Shown: positions 51,126 to 61,325, counted from the stretch's first letter. The stretch: 64,000 nt of DNA from Claveliimonas monacensis (GCF_014982975.1 NZ_JADCKL010000006.1:1-64000), one strand, 5' to 3'. Notes: generated by a model not told the origin, from the letters alone. Made by a program: numbers and translations.

Positions 51126-52733
51126 TTATACCAGTTTTCTGACAGCCTCCTGCTCTACAGAAAGGCCCTCTTTAAACCGCTCGATGAAAGTCTCAAAGCC
51201 GGCCATATCGCCTGCATCCGGCTCCATCTTTACGCCCTCATCTCCGCCGAATACTCTGCTGTTCAGATAAGCCTCCAGCGTCTCGCCCTCTTCTTTGTGT
51301 ACGGCATAGGAAGCCAGCAGTGCGATGCCCCAGGCTCCTCCTTCACCTGCCGTCTCCATGACAGAGACCGGAGCCTGCATGGCTGCTGCCATGATGCGCT
51401 GTCCCACTCCGGGCGTCTTAAACAGTCCGCCGTGTCCGAGGATCTTGTCAATCTGGATCTTCTCCTCTTTCACCAGGATATCCATGCCGATCTTCAGTGT
51501 GCCCAGCGCCGCATAGAGGTGGGTCCGCATAAAGTTTGCCAGATTAAATCTACTGTCCGGTGTGCGCACAAACAGAGGTCTTCCCTCGTCCACAGGAACG
51601 ATGCTCTCCCCTGAATAAAATCCGTAGGACAGAAGTCCGCCGCAGTCCGCGTCGCCCTCCAGCGCCCTGTTGTACAGGGTAGCGAAGATCTCATCCATAT
51701 CCGCCTTCACGCCCATGGCCTCTCCGTACTCTCTGAAAAGAGAAACCCAGGCATTCAGATCTGAAGTACAGTTGTTGGCGTGGGCCATAGCCACAAGGCT
51801 TCCTGTGGGGGTTGTCACCATATCGATCTCCCTGTGCACTTTAGACAGTTCTTTTTCCAGGACGATCATGGCAAATACCGATGTTCCTGCTGATACGTTG
51901 CCGGTGCGCACCGCCACGCTGTTTGTGGCAGCCATGCCGGTCCCTGCGTCGCCTTCCGGCGGACACACGACTGCCCCCGCCTGCAGCATGCCTGACGGGT
52001 CCAGAAGGGCAGCCCCCTCCTCTGTCATTGTGCCTGCGTCCTCACCGGCAAGCAGCACCTTGGGCATGATCTGGCGCAGCTTCCAGCCATAGCCTCTGTC
52101 TGCCACCAGCTGGTCAAACTGTCCGATCATGCGCTCATCAAAGTCTTTTGTCTGGATGTCAATGGGGAACATACCTGACGCGTCTCCGATCCCCAGCACC
52201 TTCCTGCCTGTCATGCGCCAGTGGATATAGCCGGCCAGGGTGGTGAAGTACGCCACATCCTTCACGTGCTCTTCCTTGTTCAGTATAGCCTGATACAGGT
52301 GGGCAATGCTCCATCTCTCAGGGATATTGTACTGGAACAGCTCTGTCAGCTCTTCCGCCGCCTGCCCTGTGATCGTGTTTCTCCATGTCCGGAACGGAAC
52401 AAGGAGCTTGTCTTCTTTGTCAAAAGCCATGTATCCGTGCATCATGGCGCTGAACCCGACGGCCGCGATTTTTTTGACATCCACGCCGTAGGTTTCCTTT
52501 ACATTCTTCACCATATCCTGGTAGCTTCCCTGGAGCCCTTTCCAGATGTCCTCCAGAGAGTAGGTCCAGATATGCCCGTCCAGCCTGTTCTCCCAGGCGT
52601 AGCTTCCCGAAGCGACCGGGATATGCTCTTCATCGATCATCACGGTCTTGATCCTTGTAGAACCAAGCTCGATGCCGACAACTGCACGTCCCTCTTCAAT
52701 CATCCGCTTTACATTCTCTGCATTTATACTCAT
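51126..52733 (-). CDS. araB: FGGY-family carbohydrate kinase, probable L-ribulokinase
   Basis: 535 residues, start behind GAGGAGAAA. FGGY kinase motifs: '[15 protein letters not shown]' (ATP phosphate 1), '[15 protein letters not shown]', '[25 protein letters not shown]' and the C-terminal '[28 protein letters not shown]'. Its place at the end of araA-araD-araR assigns L-ribulose as likely substrate, giving L-ribulose-5-phosphate. It differs from the classical enterobacterial AraB (about 560 residues) and is closer in style to xylulokinase-like kinases used for arabinose by clostridia. Confidence 0.85.
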   Translation of the reverse strand: MSINAENVKRMIEEGRAVVGIELGSTRIKTVMIDEEHIPVASGSYAWENRLDGHIWTYSLEDIWKGLQGSYQDMVKNVKETYGVDVKKIAAVGFSAMMHGYMAFDKEDKLLVPFRTWRNTITGQAAEELTELFQYNIPERWSIAHLYQAILNKEEHVKDVAYFTTLAGYIHWRMTGRKVLGIGDASGMFPIDIQTKDFDERMIGQFDQLVADRGYGWKLRQIMPKVLLAGEDAGTMTEEGAALLDPSGMLQAGAVVCPPEGDAGTGMAATNSVAVRTGNVSAGTSVFAMIVLEKELSKVHREIDMVTTPTGSLVAMAHANNCTSDLNAWVSLFREYGEAMGVKADMDEIFATLYNRALEGDADCGGLLSYGFYSGESIVPVDEGRPLFVRTPDSRFNLANFMRTHLYAALGTLKIGMDILVKEEKIQIDKILGHGGLFKTPGVGQRIMAAAMQAPVSVMETAGEGGAWGIALLASYAVHKEEGETLEAYLNSRVFGGDEGVKMEPDAGDMAGFETFIERFKEGLSVEQEAVRKLV

Positions 52734-52771
52734 TTTCTCCTCCTTAGCCGCACTTGCGGCTACTCTTCATT

Positions 52772-53869
52772 CTATGCTCCATATGGTTTTACAGATTCCC
52801 TCTCAACAATGGCCCCCTCCATCTCATTGACCTCCGGCACGGGCTCCCCCTGAATCATCTTCAGGATCAGCTCTCCGCTCAGCCTTCCCAGCCTGTGCAG
52901 GGGATTGTGGACCGTGGTCAGCGGCACGGAAAGGTCCCTGGAGATATCCGCATCGTCGATGCCCATCACAGACAGATCATCGGGAATCCTGATCCCGCTT
53001 TGCAGACAGATGTCCATCAGTTTGGAAGCCACTGTGTCGTTGTAGCAAACGCAGGCCGTGACCCCTTTCAGCCTGGCGAGATACCGGGACTGGTCGCGCT
53101 CCATCTCCTCCACATCGCCGGTGGCAATCCACAGGATGTTTTCCTCCCTGACCTCGATGCCTGCTTCCAGGAGCGCTTCCATATACCCCTGGTACCGCAG
53201 ATGTCCCTGGCCGTCATCCGCTTTAAAGACAGCTCCGATCTTTTTATGCCCCTTCCTGATCAGGAACTGTGCCGCTGCCCTCCCGGCCTGCCGGTCATCC
53301 ATGGACACATGGGGCGCCTGAAGGTCCGGATAGTAGGAATTGAGGAACAGGACCGGGATCCCTTTTGCCATCAGCTCCCTGTACAGTCCTGTATTGGGGT
53401 TAGGAAGGGCGCTTTTGGTAGACTCGATGATCAGCCCGCTGACAATATTTTCATCCGACAGCTTCCGCAGGATCCGGCGTTCCATCTCCACAGAATTATG
53501 AGTAAACGCCACCTGGAGCGTGTAGTCCTTCTCGCTGACTGTCTCTTCGATGGATTTTATAATCTTGGGAAAGATATACTCATCGATGTAGGTTGTCACC
53601 ACTGCGATCTGCCTGCTTCGCACCGCCGGGCCGTCCTGCCCGCCTTTCTCACTGACATAGGTCCCGCTGCCCCGTCTGCGCACCACCAGGCCTTCCGCCT
53701 CCAGCCTGGACACAGCCTGCCTGACCGTCTGGCGGCTCACCAAAAACATCTGCATCAGTTCATTTTCGGAGTAGATCTTCTCGCCGGAAGCCAGCACGCC
53801 CCGGCAGATCTCTCCCTTCAGCCGGTCATATATTTCCATGTATTTGGACTTCTGCCTCATTTTTGTCAA
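52772..53869 (-). CDS. araR: AraR-type arabinose repressor (GntR HTH with LacI sensor domain)
   Basis: 365 residues. N-terminal GntR winged helix ('MEIYDRLKGEICRGVLASGEKIYSENELMQMFLVSRQTVRQAVSRLE', about 10-58), then a LacI/periplasmic-type binding domain with 'VTTYIDEYIFPKIIKSIEE' and 'SVMGIDDADISRDLSVPLTTVHNP'. This fusion is that of Bacillus AraR, which leaves DNA on binding L-arabinose. Two AraR-like palindromes sit at the araA promoter. Ribosome binding site is weak. Lies between araD and araB. Confidence 0.93.
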   Translation of the reverse strand: MTKMRQKSKYMEIYDRLKGEICRGVLASGEKIYSENELMQMFLVSRQTVRQAVSRLEAEGLVVRRRGSGTYVSEKGGQDGPAVRSRQIAVVTTYIDEYIFPKIIKSIEETVSEKDYTLQVAFTHNSVEMERRILRKLSDENIVSGLIIESTKSALPNPNTGLYRELMAKGIPVLFLNSYYPDLQAPHVSMDDRQAGRAAAQFLIRKGHKKIGAVFKADDGQGHLRYQGYMEALLEAGIEVREENILWIATGDVEEMERDQSRYLARLKGVTACVCYNDTVASKLMDICLQSGIRIPDDLSVMGIDDADISRDLSVPLTTVHNPLHRLGRLSGELILKMIQGEPVPEVNEMEGAIVERESVKPYGA

Positions 53870-53897
53870 ACCGCCTTTCTTGCGGGCCTTCGCGGAA

Positions 53898-54602
53898 CTA
53901 GTCTTCTGTCTTCTGGCCGTAGTATGCGTTAGCGCCGTGTTTTCTGTAGTAATGTTTGTCCTGTAGCTCCTGAGGCGCCGGCTTGTTGTCCGGATTGATC
54001 ATCTCACACCTGGCAGCCATCTTGGCCACCTCCTCAAGAACGACTGCGTTGTGCACGGCCTCGTGGGCGTCTTTTCCCCAGGTAAAGGGGCCGTGATTCT
54101 TGCAGAGTACCGCCGGCACTGCTTTGTAATCTTTCTGGCGGATCTCAAACTCATCGGCGATCAGGACGCCTGTGTTCTTCTCGTAGGCCTCCTCGATCTC
54201 ATCCTTTGTCAGGTTGCGGACGCAGGGCACCTCGCCGTAGATATAGTCCGCGTGGGTCGTGCCGTAGCAGGGGATGTCCCGCCCTGCCTGCGCCCAGCTT
54301 GTAGCCCAGGGAGAGTGGGTGTGCACGATCCCGCCGATGTCTTTGAAACGGTTGTACAGGACCACATGGGTGGCTGTGTCAGAGGAGGGGTTGTACTTTC
54401 CTTCCACTTTGTTTCCCTCCAGGTCCACCACAACCATGTCTTCCGGCGTCAGCTTGTCGTAGTCCACGCCGCTGGGCTTGATGACAAACAGCCCCTTCTC
54501 CCGGTCAATGCCGCTGACATTTCCCCATGTGAAGGTCACAAGGTTGTACTTCGGCAGCAGCATATTGGCCTCATACACTTCTTTTTTCAGTTCCTCTAAC
54601 AT
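53898..54602 (-). CDS. araD: L-ribulose-5-phosphate 4-epimerase
   Basis: 234 residues, GTGAGGAGG upstream. Class II aldolase fold with the zinc ligands in '[24 protein letters not shown]' (HxH) and a third His in '[18 protein letters not shown]'. '[22 protein letters not shown]' is typical. Converts L-ribulose-5-phosphate to D-xylulose-5-phosphate, feeding arabinose carbon into the pentose phosphate pathway. Follows araA by 27 nt. Confidence 0.95.
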   Translation of the reverse strand: MLEELKKEVYEANMLLPKYNLVTFTWGNVSGIDREKGLFVIKPSGVDYDKLTPEDMVVVDLEGNKVEGKYNPSSDTATHVVLYNRFKDIGGIVHTHSPWATSWAQAGRDIPCYGTTHADYIYGEVPCVRNLTKDEIEEAYEKNTGVLIADEFEIRQKDYKAVPAVLCKNHGPFTWGKDAHEAVHNAVVLEEVAKMAARCEMINPDNKPAPQELQDKHYYRKHGANAYYGQKTED

Positions 54603-54629
54603 GTCTCTTCCTCCTCACTGATCTGTGAT

Positions 54630-56126
54630 CTACTTTCTGTATACCAGCTCGTTCCAGTTCAGCTCGTTCTGGAACTGGCGGATAGTCGTATCTTTATCGA
54701 TATAGACGGCCTCGATTCCCATATAGGCAGCCCAGTCGCCCATCTGCTCTGCAGTCAGGTCGTAGGAGAACGCAGTATGGTGGGCGCCTCCCGCCAGGAT
54801 CCAGGCTTCGGCTCCGGTCTGCAGGTTGGGCTCCGGTGTCCAGAAAGCGGTGGCTACCGGGAGTTTGGGCATGGGTTTCTCCGTCTTCTTGCAGTTCACA
54901 TCGTTGATGATCAGGCGGAATCTGTCTCCCAGGTCGATCAGGGATGTGGCTACAGCCGGGCCTGTCTTGGATGTAAATACAAGCCGGGCCGGATCCTCCC
55001 TGTCACCCATGGAGAGGGGCTGGCACTTGATGCCGATGGGGCCCTCCGCGATACTTGGGCACACCTCCAGCATGTGGGCCTGCAGGATGCCCTCCTTACC
55101 CGGCACGAGATTGTAGGTGTAGTCCTCCATGAAGGAAGTTCCCTTTGCGTCCTTCATGCCCTGAGTCATAATCTTCATAATGCGCACCATGGCCGCTGTC
55201 TTCCAGTCGCCCTCTCCGCCGAATCCGTATCCTTTTTCCATCAGTCTCTGGATGGCAAGTCCCGGAAGCTGTTTCAGAGAGCCAAGGTCTCCGAAGTGGG
55301 TCACGATAGCCTGATAGTTCTTTTCCTTGAGAAATCTCTCAAATCCGATCTCAATGCCTGCCTGCACAGCCACGTGCTCACGGAATTCTTTCTCGTCTCT
55401 TCCTTCCAGCAGGATTTCATATTTATCGTAGTACTCTTCCACCAGTGTGTCAATATCTGCCTGGGACACTGCCGCCACAGCCTCAGCGATCTCATTAACA
55501 GGGTAGGCGTCCACTTCCCATCCGAACCGGATCTGGGCCTCCACCTTGTCGCCCTCTGTCACAGCTACGTTGCGCATGTTGTCCGCGATCCGCATAACCC
55601 GCACATGGCTGCTCTCCAGCACGCCCACCGCGGTGCGCATCCAGGAGCCGATCCGCTTCTGGACATCCTCGTCCTCCCAGTATCCCATGACCACCTTGCG
55701 CACTTTTTTCAGGCGGCTGAAAATATGTCCGTACTCCCGGTCTCCGTGGGCTGCCTGGTTCTCGTTCATAAAGTCCATGTCAATGGTGTCGTAGGGGATC
55801 TCCCGGTTGAACTGGGTATGGAAGTGGAGCAGCGGTTTCCTGAACTCCTGCAGTCCCAGTATCCAGGATTTCGCAGGTGAGAATGTGTGCATCCATGTGA
55901 TCACGCCCGCGCAGGTGTCGTCCATGTTCGCCTCGTTAAATGTCTTCCGGATCAGCTCGTTTGTGATCAGCGTTGGCTTCCACACGATCTCATAGGGGAG
56001 ATTTCCCGACGCGTTCAGTACCTCCACCATCTTCTGTGAATGCTCTGCCACATGAGCCAGGCATTCATCCCCATACAGATCCTGTGACCCTGTGCAGAAC
56101 CAGAACTTGTATTGTTTTTGTTCCAT
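54630..56126 (-). CDS. araA: L-arabinose isomerase
   Basis: 498 residues, AAAGGAGGGTACATTTT before ATG. Begins 'FWFCTGSQDLYGDECLAHV' and has 'TWMHTFSPAKSWILGLQEFRKPLLHFHTQFN', 'FGGEGDWKTAAMVRIMK' and 'MEDYTYNL', the standard AraA blocks with Glu and His manganese ligands. Interconverts L-arabinose and L-ribulose. First gene of araA-araD-araR-araB, with AraR-like operators at its promoter. Confidence 0.97.
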   Translation of the reverse strand: MEQKQYKFWFCTGSQDLYGDECLAHVAEHSQKMVEVLNASGNLPYEIVWKPTLITNELIRKTFNEANMDDTCAGVITWMHTFSPAKSWILGLQEFRKPLLHFHTQFNREIPYDTIDMDFMNENQAAHGDREYGHIFSRLKKVRKVVMGYWEDEDVQKRIGSWMRTAVGVLESSHVRVMRIADNMRNVAVTEGDKVEAQIRFGWEVDAYPVNEIAEAVAAVSQADIDTLVEEYYDKYEILLEGRDEKEFREHVAVQAGIEIGFERFLKEKNYQAIVTHFGDLGSLKQLPGLAIQRLMEKGYGFGGEGDWKTAAMVRIMKIMTQGMKDAKGTSFMEDYTYNLVPGKEGILQAHMLEVCPSIAEGPIGIKCQPLSMGDREDPARLVFTSKTGPAVATSLIDLGDRFRLIINDVNCKKTEKPMPKLPVATAFWTPEPNLQTGAEAWILAGGAHHTAFSYDLTAEQMGDWAAYMGIEAVYIDKDTTIRQFQNELNWNELVYRK

Positions 56127-56149
56127 AAAATGTACCCTCCTTTTTCCAA

Positions 56150-56198
56150 ATTTGTACTTATAACTATACTATATATCACATTAGTTGTATTTACAACT
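56150..56198 (-). promoter_or_regulatory. araA promoter with two AraR-like operators
   Basis: Operator 1 ATTTGTACTTATAACT (56150-56165) and operator 2 AGTTGTATTTACAACT (56183-56198, perfect palindrome) resemble the Bacillus AraR box ATTTGTACGTACAAAT, centres 33 bp apart (about three helical turns). On the minus strand -35 TTGTAA (56191-56196) lies inside operator 2, a 17-bp spacer follows, then -10 TATAGT (56168-56173). Bound AraR would block the polymerase at both sites. Confidence 0.8.
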
Positions 56199-56245
56199 CG
56201 TTTTTTCATTTCTTTTCCAAGGTCAGAAAACTCCAGGAAAATCGC

Positions 56246-56288
56246 CGAAAAAGAAGATTGCAGCTACAGGATCTCCCATAGCTGCAAT
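56246..56288 (-). terminator. Terminator after the sugar ABC transporter operon
   Basis: Stem ATTGCAGCTA / TAGCTGCAAT with a 12-nt loop, followed on the minus strand by CTTCTTTTTC. It separates the transporter operon from araA. Confidence 0.75.
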
Positions 56289-56314
56289 ATCTCAAAACTC
56301 TTTTAATATCCTGC

Positions 56315-57346
56315 CTATTTTTTCTTTTTAATATTTCCGAGAATCGCCTGCAGGATGATGAAGAAGCAAAGCAGTGCGGAAAGCACAATGCGCACCCACC
56401 AGCTGGACAACGTACCCTGCGTTGTGATCAGAGACTGGATCGTACCTTTGATCAGCACGCCGAACAGTGTTCCGAAAGGAACGCCCACGCCGCCGCTGAG
56501 CAGCGTGCCTCCGATTACGGCTGAGGAGATAGCATCCATCTCAAGACCTTTGGCCTGCTCCACAAATCCGGCACAGCTGTTCAGACAGAACAGGAAACCG
56601 CCAAGGCCTGCCAGAAATCCGTCCAGGATGTAGGCTTTGAATTTTGTCTTTTTTACATTCAGACCCATCATCAGGGCACTCTGCGAATTTCCTCCGATAG
56701 CGTACACAGAACGTCCGAACTTGGAGTACTTCATCACAAGGATGATGATGATGAGTATGAGGATCGCGATCACGACCGTGGGATAGATGTAAGCCGGGAT
56801 AAACTTTCCTCTCTTGCTGTAGGAACCAATAGGAAGGTTGATCTTAAAGTTTGCCCAGGCCAGGAACAGCTCGTTCTTGATGGAGATCATCTCTGTACTG
56901 ATAACAGCTGTCATACCGCGGCCAAAGAACATGCCGGCCAGGGTGACGATGAATGGCTGGATCTCCAGATAGGATACGAGAAATCCCTGTATCACGCCGT
57001 ATGCAAGACCGATGGCCAGTGCAGAGGCCACTGCCACATAAGCGCTCATGCCCATATTCTCCATCTCAAATGCAGAAACCATACATACAAGTGCTGTCAC
57101 GGAACCAACGGAGATATCGATCCCACCGGTAATCATGACGATAGTCTGCCCAAGGGCGATGACCAGAAGCCCTGCATTGGATACGAAAAGGTTAAAGAAC
57201 ATCTGCGGTTTCGCAAATCCCTTGTCTGAGAAAACAACCATACCAGCTGCATACATCACAACGAAAAGAGCAATCGTGATGATAAGAAGGAAGCCAGTTG
57301 CACTGATTTTCTTTTTCGGCATAGCCGTCTTATTCTTATTTCCCAT
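56315..57346 (-). CDS. yjfF: Sugar ABC transporter permease (YjfF-like)
   Basis: 343 residues, GGAAGGAGG upstream. RbsC/BPD_transp_2 family with about 9-10 hydrophobic helices and the EAA-like loop 'GGNSQSALMMGLNVKKTKFKAY'. 'GMFFGRGMTAVISTEMISI' and 'LNSCAGFVEQAKGLEMDAISSAVIGG' match the second permease of YtfQRT-YjfF galactofuranose/arabinose importers. Starts 3 nt after the first permease gene. Confidence 0.9.
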   Translation of the reverse strand: MGNKNKTAMPKKKISATGFLLIITIALFVVMYAAGMVVFSDKGFAKPQMFFNLFVSNAGLLVIALGQTIVMITGGIDISVGSVTALVCMVSAFEMENMGMSAYVAVASALAIGLAYGVIQGFLVSYLEIQPFIVTLAGMFFGRGMTAVISTEMISIKNELFLAWANFKINLPIGSYSKRGKFIPAYIYPTVVIAILILIIIILVMKYSKFGRSVYAIGGNSQSALMMGLNVKKTKFKAYILDGFLAGLGGFLFCLNSCAGFVEQAKGLEMDAISSAVIGGTLLSGGVGVPFGTLFGVLIKGTIQSLITTQGTLSSWWVRIVLSALLCFFIILQAILGNIKKKK

Positions 57347-57348
57347 TC

Positions 57349-58416
57349 CTAGTTACCTCCTTCCGCAGCAGGCTTTGCGGCCTGACTTTTTGCTTTTCTG
57401 CTGGCCAGCGCTTTCTGGAATACAGGGCTCTGCAGAACAACGATGATGACAACCACGATGGCCTTGTATACCGGGAGCTGATCGGAAGACACGTTCATTC
57501 CGTAGAGCACGGTTGTCAGGGCCTGGATCGTGTAGGCGCCGATCACAGATCCCATCAGGCTGAATTTACCGCCGCCAAGCACGTTGCCGCCGAGGGCTAC
57601 CGCAAGGATGGCATCCATCTCTAGGTTCAGTCCGATGTTGTTGGCGTCCGCTGAGTAGATACGGCTGGAAGCCACAAATCCCGCGATACCTGCCAGAATA
57701 CCGCAGATCACGTAGGTGAGGAACTTGATCATAGTAGAATTCAATCCCACAAGTCTTGACGCTGTTCCGTTGATACCAACACTTTCGATATAAAGCCCGA
57801 GGGCTGTCTTCTTCAGGATCAGATAGGTAATGATGACCACGACCACTGCTATGATCACCGGTGTGGGGATTGGGAATTTCCCGATGTAGCTTCCGAATAT
57901 CTGATAGGAATCCACACGGATGTAGGTGATCTGTCCGTTTGTGATCAGCTGCGCAATACCACGTCCTGCCGTATAAAGGATCAGCGTGGCGACCATGGGC
58001 TGAATGTTCAGCTTCGCCACGAGGAAGCCGTTAAAGGCACCGCACAGTGCTGATGCTGCCAGCGCGGCGAGGAATGCCAGGATGATGGGAGCTGCAAGGG
58101 AATTGACAGACACTTCTCCGCCGGAGAGGATCTGACAGCACACAGCTGCAGCTACCGCCATAACGGCTCCCACGCTGATATCCTGTCCGCCTGATGCCGC
58201 CGTTACAAGAGTCATACCCACAGCCAGGATCACAAGCTCAGACGCTCTGTTGATCACATCCACCGGATACCCGTAAGGTACGCCGTTCTGGAACGATATT
58301 GTCAAAAATCCCGGTATGGTAATCGTTGCTACGATGATAATAACCAGCAGACAAACAATCGGCATAAACAGCCGCATGGATGTTATTTTTTTGAGTCCGG
58401 ATTTCTGATTACTCAT
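57349..58416 (-). CDS. ytfT: Sugar ABC transporter permease (YtfT-like)
   Basis: 355 residues, same family as the next gene. 'GGQDISVGAVMAVAAAVCCQIL', 'LYTAGRGIAQLITNGQITYIR' and 'GINGTASRLVGLNSTMIKF' match YtfT. Overlaps the ATPase gene by 8 nt, showing coupled translation. Together with YjfF-like it forms the heterodimeric membrane channel. Confidence 0.9.
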   Translation of the reverse strand: MSNQKSGLKKITSMRLFMPIVCLLVIIIVATITIPGFLTISFQNGVPYGYPVDVINRASELVILAVGMTLVTAASGGQDISVGAVMAVAAAVCCQILSGGEVSVNSLAAPIILAFLAALAASALCGAFNGFLVAKLNIQPMVATLILYTAGRGIAQLITNGQITYIRVDSYQIFGSYIGKFPIPTPVIIAVVVVIITYLILKKTALGLYIESVGINGTASRLVGLNSTMIKFLTYVICGILAGIAGFVASSRIYSADANNIGLNLEMDAILAVALGGNVLGGGKFSLMGSVIGAYTIQALTTVLYGMNVSSDQLPVYKAIVVVIIVVLQSPVFQKALASRKAKSQAAKPAAEGGN

Positions 58417-59920
58417 CTTCTACACCTCCTGCAATCGCTTTCATAATTCCTTCCTGTGACAGCTCGTCGCCGGAAAGTTCACCGACCTTTTTCCCATCGC
58501 GCAGGATCGCCATACGTGAACATGTACGGAGCATCTCTTCTACCTCAGAAGAAATGAATGTCACAGCCATTCCCTTGTCCGCCAGGTCAAGCACCAGTTT
58601 CTGGATCTCTGTCTTTGTACCGATATCGATACCTCTTGTAGGCTCATCCAGGATCAGGTAGTCCGGGTTGGTGAGAAGCCAGCGTCCGATGATCACCTTC
58701 TGCTGGTTACCGCCTGAGAGGCTCTTGATCGGCGTCTCACGGCTTGCCGTCTTGATCTGGAGCATATCGATATATTTGTCAGCCGCCTCTTCCATCTCTT
58801 TTCTGCTCATAGGACGGAACATACCTCTCTTGGCCTGCAGGGCAATGATAATATTCTCACGCACAGACAGATCCGCGATGATACCGTCTTTCTTTCTGTC
58901 CTCCGGCAGATAGGCCATGCCAAGCTTCATGGCATCGATAGGCGCTTTGATCTTCACTTCTTTTCCGTTTACTTTCAGTGTACCGCTGTCTGCTTTGTCC
59001 GCGCCGTAAATCGCGCGCACCAGCTCGGAACGTCCGGAGCCAAGCAGACCGGAAAGTCCCACAACCTCTCCCTTATGTACAGTAAAGTCGAAAGGTTTGA
59101 TCGTTCCCTGATGTCCAAGGCCCTCAGCCTCCACCACGGGGATGAACTCCTTGAGGCCTTCGTGGGCGCTCTTGATATCCGCAAGATCGTCAAAGTCTTT
59201 ACCCATCATCTTCGCCACGAGCTGGACTCTGGGAAGCTCTTTTACCTTGTATTCGCCCACCAGCTCACCGTTCCGAAGTACGGTGATTCGGTCACATACC
59301 TCGTATACCTGCTCCAGGAAGTGGGTAACGAAAATAATTCCCACGCCCTGTTCTTTCAGTCGGTTCATGAGTGTAAACAGCTTCGCCACCTCGTCATCGT
59401 CCAGGGAGGATGTGGGCTCATCGAGGATCAGAACTTTACACTGCATATCCACAGCACGGGCAATCGCGATCATCTGCTGTCTGGCAAGAGATACATCCTC
59501 GAGCTTATCTGTAGCATTGGCATCGATCTTCAGATCCTGGAGAAGCTCCGTGGACTTTTTGTTCATCGTCTTCCAATCGATAAATCCTGCCTTTCTCGGT
59601 TCACGGCCGATGAAAAGGTTCTCTGCCACAGTCAGGTTCGGACAGAGGTTGACTTCCTGGTACACCGTACTGATTCCGTTTTTCTGCGCTTCCTGGGGAG
59701 ATTTGTTGACAATCTTCTGTCCGTCCATCGTGATCTCACCTGTCTGGAACTCATGCACTCCTGTCAGGACTTTGATCAGTGTGGATTTACCTGCACCGTT
59801 CTCTCCCATGAGTGCATGGATCTCGCCTTTGCGGAGCGTGAAATCAACATGCTGCAGCGCTTTTACGCCAGGAAATGTCTTGGATATATCCTTCATACTT
59901 AATACAACATTTTCTTCCAT
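58409..59920 (-). CDS. ytfR: Sugar ABC transporter ATP-binding protein (YtfR-like)
   Basis: 503 residues from the ATG behind GGTGAGAGCCAT. Two fused nucleotide-binding domains, as in RbsA/AraG: first Walker A 'GENGAGKSTLIK', signature region 'DVSLARQQMIAIARAVD' and 'LILDEPTSSLDDDE'; second domain with degenerate Walker A 'GLLGSGRSELV', 'SLSGGNQQKVIIGRWLL' and 'LILDEPTRGIDIGTK'. Powers uptake of a monosaccharide by the adjacent permeases. Confidence 0.95.
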   Translation of the reverse strand: MEENVVLSMKDISKTFPGVKALQHVDFTLRKGEIHALMGENGAGKSTLIKVLTGVHEFQTGEITMDGQKIVNKSPQEAQKNGISTVYQEVNLCPNLTVAENLFIGREPRKAGFIDWKTMNKKSTELLQDLKIDANATDKLEDVSLARQQMIAIARAVDMQCKVLILDEPTSSLDDDEVAKLFTLMNRLKEQGVGIIFVTHFLEQVYEVCDRITVLRNGELVGEYKVKELPRVQLVAKMMGKDFDDLADIKSAHEGLKEFIPVVEAEGLGHQGTIKPFDFTVHKGEVVGLSGLLGSGRSELVRAIYGADKADSGTLKVNGKEVKIKAPIDAMKLGMAYLPEDRKKDGIIADLSVRENIIIALQAKRGMFRPMSRKEMEEAADKYIDMLQIKTASRETPIKSLSGGNQQKVIIGRWLLTNPDYLILDEPTRGIDIGTKTEIQKLVLDLADKGMAVTFISSEVEEMLRTCSRMAILRDGKKVGELSGDELSQEGIMKAIAGGVEDE

Positions 59921-60078
59921 ATGGCTCTCACCTGCTTTCTCTTTTCTCTTATCTACCTTGATCAACCAGTTCCCATTTTTTCATAAAGAGAGCGTAGCAG
60001 CATACCCGGAGTACCCCGTTTATTCCACTACGCCCCTTCTTTTTCAGAACACAGCGCTATACCGGCTGTATATCTTTT

Positions 60079-61167
60079 TTAGTATGCACGTCCGTCGATG
60101 ATCTCCTGTGTGATCACTGTAACTGCATAGTCGCCTTCTTCCTCAAGGCTGTTTGTAGCTGTAACGCTTGCTACTGTGTCGTCATATGCGAAGATCTCTT
60201 CGTCTACGTAGTTGAGCTTCTCAACTTCTTCGCCAGCCTCGAGAGCTTTGATGAGCTCCTCTGCACGAGGTCCGTGAAGCGGATTACACTCTACGTCACA
60301 TACGATCTTGCCTGCCAGTGTGTCAGTAAGACCTGCGTTTGTTGTATCGAAGGAGATAACAAGGATCTCACCGTTTGCGATATCTGTTCCTACTGTCTTT
60401 CCAGCTGCCTCGATAGCATCGATTGCGCCGAATGCTTCGTTATCATTCTCGCAGTATACTACGTTGATGTTGTCGTACTGTTTCAGCATGGACTCCATAA
60501 CTTCCTGTCCTTTAGCCTGTGTAAACTCACCGCACTGCTGAGCTACAAGGTTCCATCCGTACTTCTCAACGCCTTCTTCAAGACCCTGTGTACGTCCGAT
60601 CTGAGCTGTGGATCCCATTGTTCCCTGGATGTGAGCGATATTCAGCTCGCTTGCATCCCATCCCTTAGCTGTAGCGTAAGCGTTCAGCCACTCAGCTGCC
60701 TTGCGTCCTTCCAGCAGGGAGTCTGTACCGATCCATGTTGTGTACAGATCATCATTTGATACATCTACCATACGGTCAACGATGATAACCGGGATATCTG
60801 CGTCATATGCTTCCTGGAGAACTGTGTCCCATCCGGACTCTGTAACAGGTGCCAGAAGTATGTAGTCAACTTCCTGCTGGATGAAGTTACGGATAGCTGT
60901 GATCTGGTTCTCCTGTTTCTGCTGTGCATCGTCGAAGATCAGCTCATATCCGTTCTCCTCTGTAAATGTCTCCTGCATGGACTCTGTGTTGGCTGTACGC
61001 CAGTCAGACTCAGCACCAACCTGTGAGAAGCCGACTGTGATCACATCACTGCTGCCGCTGTCCTCTCCGCTGTCTGAAGATGAATCTCCACTGCTGCTTC
61101 CGCATCCTGCAACCATGGCTGCTGTCATAGCAACGCACAGAAGCATGCTCACTACACGCTTTTTCAT
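60079..61167 (-). CDS. ytfQ: Sugar ABC transporter substrate-binding lipoprotein (YtfQ-like)
   Basis: 362 residues, AAAGGAGGAACAAAAAT upstream. Lipobox VAGC (19-22), then a Ser/Asp/Gly-rich linker and a type I periplasmic-binding fold ('VGFSQVGAESDWRTANTESMQ', 'YILLAPVTESGWDTVLQEAYDADIPVIIVDR', 'YCENDNEAFGAIDAIEAAGK'). 'SDWRTANTESMQ' is the hallmark of YtfQ, which binds galactofuranose. Beside an araBAD cluster, L-arabinose or arabinofuranose is as likely. First gene of the transporter operon. Confidence 0.93.
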   Translation of the reverse strand: MKKRVVSMLLCVAMTAAMVAGCGSSSGDSSSDSGEDSGSSDVITVGFSQVGAESDWRTANTESMQETFTEENGYELIFDDAQQKQENQITAIRNFIQQEVDYILLAPVTESGWDTVLQEAYDADIPVIIVDRMVDVSNDDLYTTWIGTDSLLEGRKAAEWLNAYATAKGWDASELNIAHIQGTMGSTAQIGRTQGLEEGVEKYGWNLVAQQCGEFTQAKGQEVMESMLKQYDNINVVYCENDNEAFGAIDAIEAAGKTVGTDIANGEILVISFDTTNAGLTDTLAGKIVCDVECNPLHGPRAEELIKALEAGEEVEKLNYVDEEIFAYDDTVASVTATNSLEEEGDYAVTVITQEIIDGRAY

Positions 61168-61213
61168 ATTTTTGTTCCTCCTTTTTCTTTATAGGGGATG
61201 ATCCCTCCCCTTA

Positions 61214-61229
61214 ATTTGTATGTATATAA
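61214..61229 (-). promoter_or_regulatory. Possible AraR half-box at the transporter promoter
   Basis: ATTTGTATGTATATAA: the left half matches the AraR box, the right half is degenerate. On the minus strand it overlaps a TATTAT -10 candidate (61226-61231). The -35 is not convincing. If used, transporter and catabolic genes would share repression by AraR. Confidence 0.4.
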
Positions 61230-61235
61230 TAGCAA

Positions 61236-61269
61236 GAAAAAAGAAAGAAGGATACAGAATATCCTCCTT
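61236..61269 (-). terminator. Terminator between sensor kinase and transporter genes
   Basis: Stem AAGGAGGATA / TATCCTTCTT (one G·T) with a 5-nt loop, followed on the minus strand by TCTTTTTTC. It would end the two-component transcript and leave the transporter operon to its own promoter. Confidence 0.55.
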
Positions 61270-61325
61270 ACTTTGTAATTTTTTTTACGAAATTGTAAAC
61301 ATTTTATGAATATTTGGGTGTTTTT

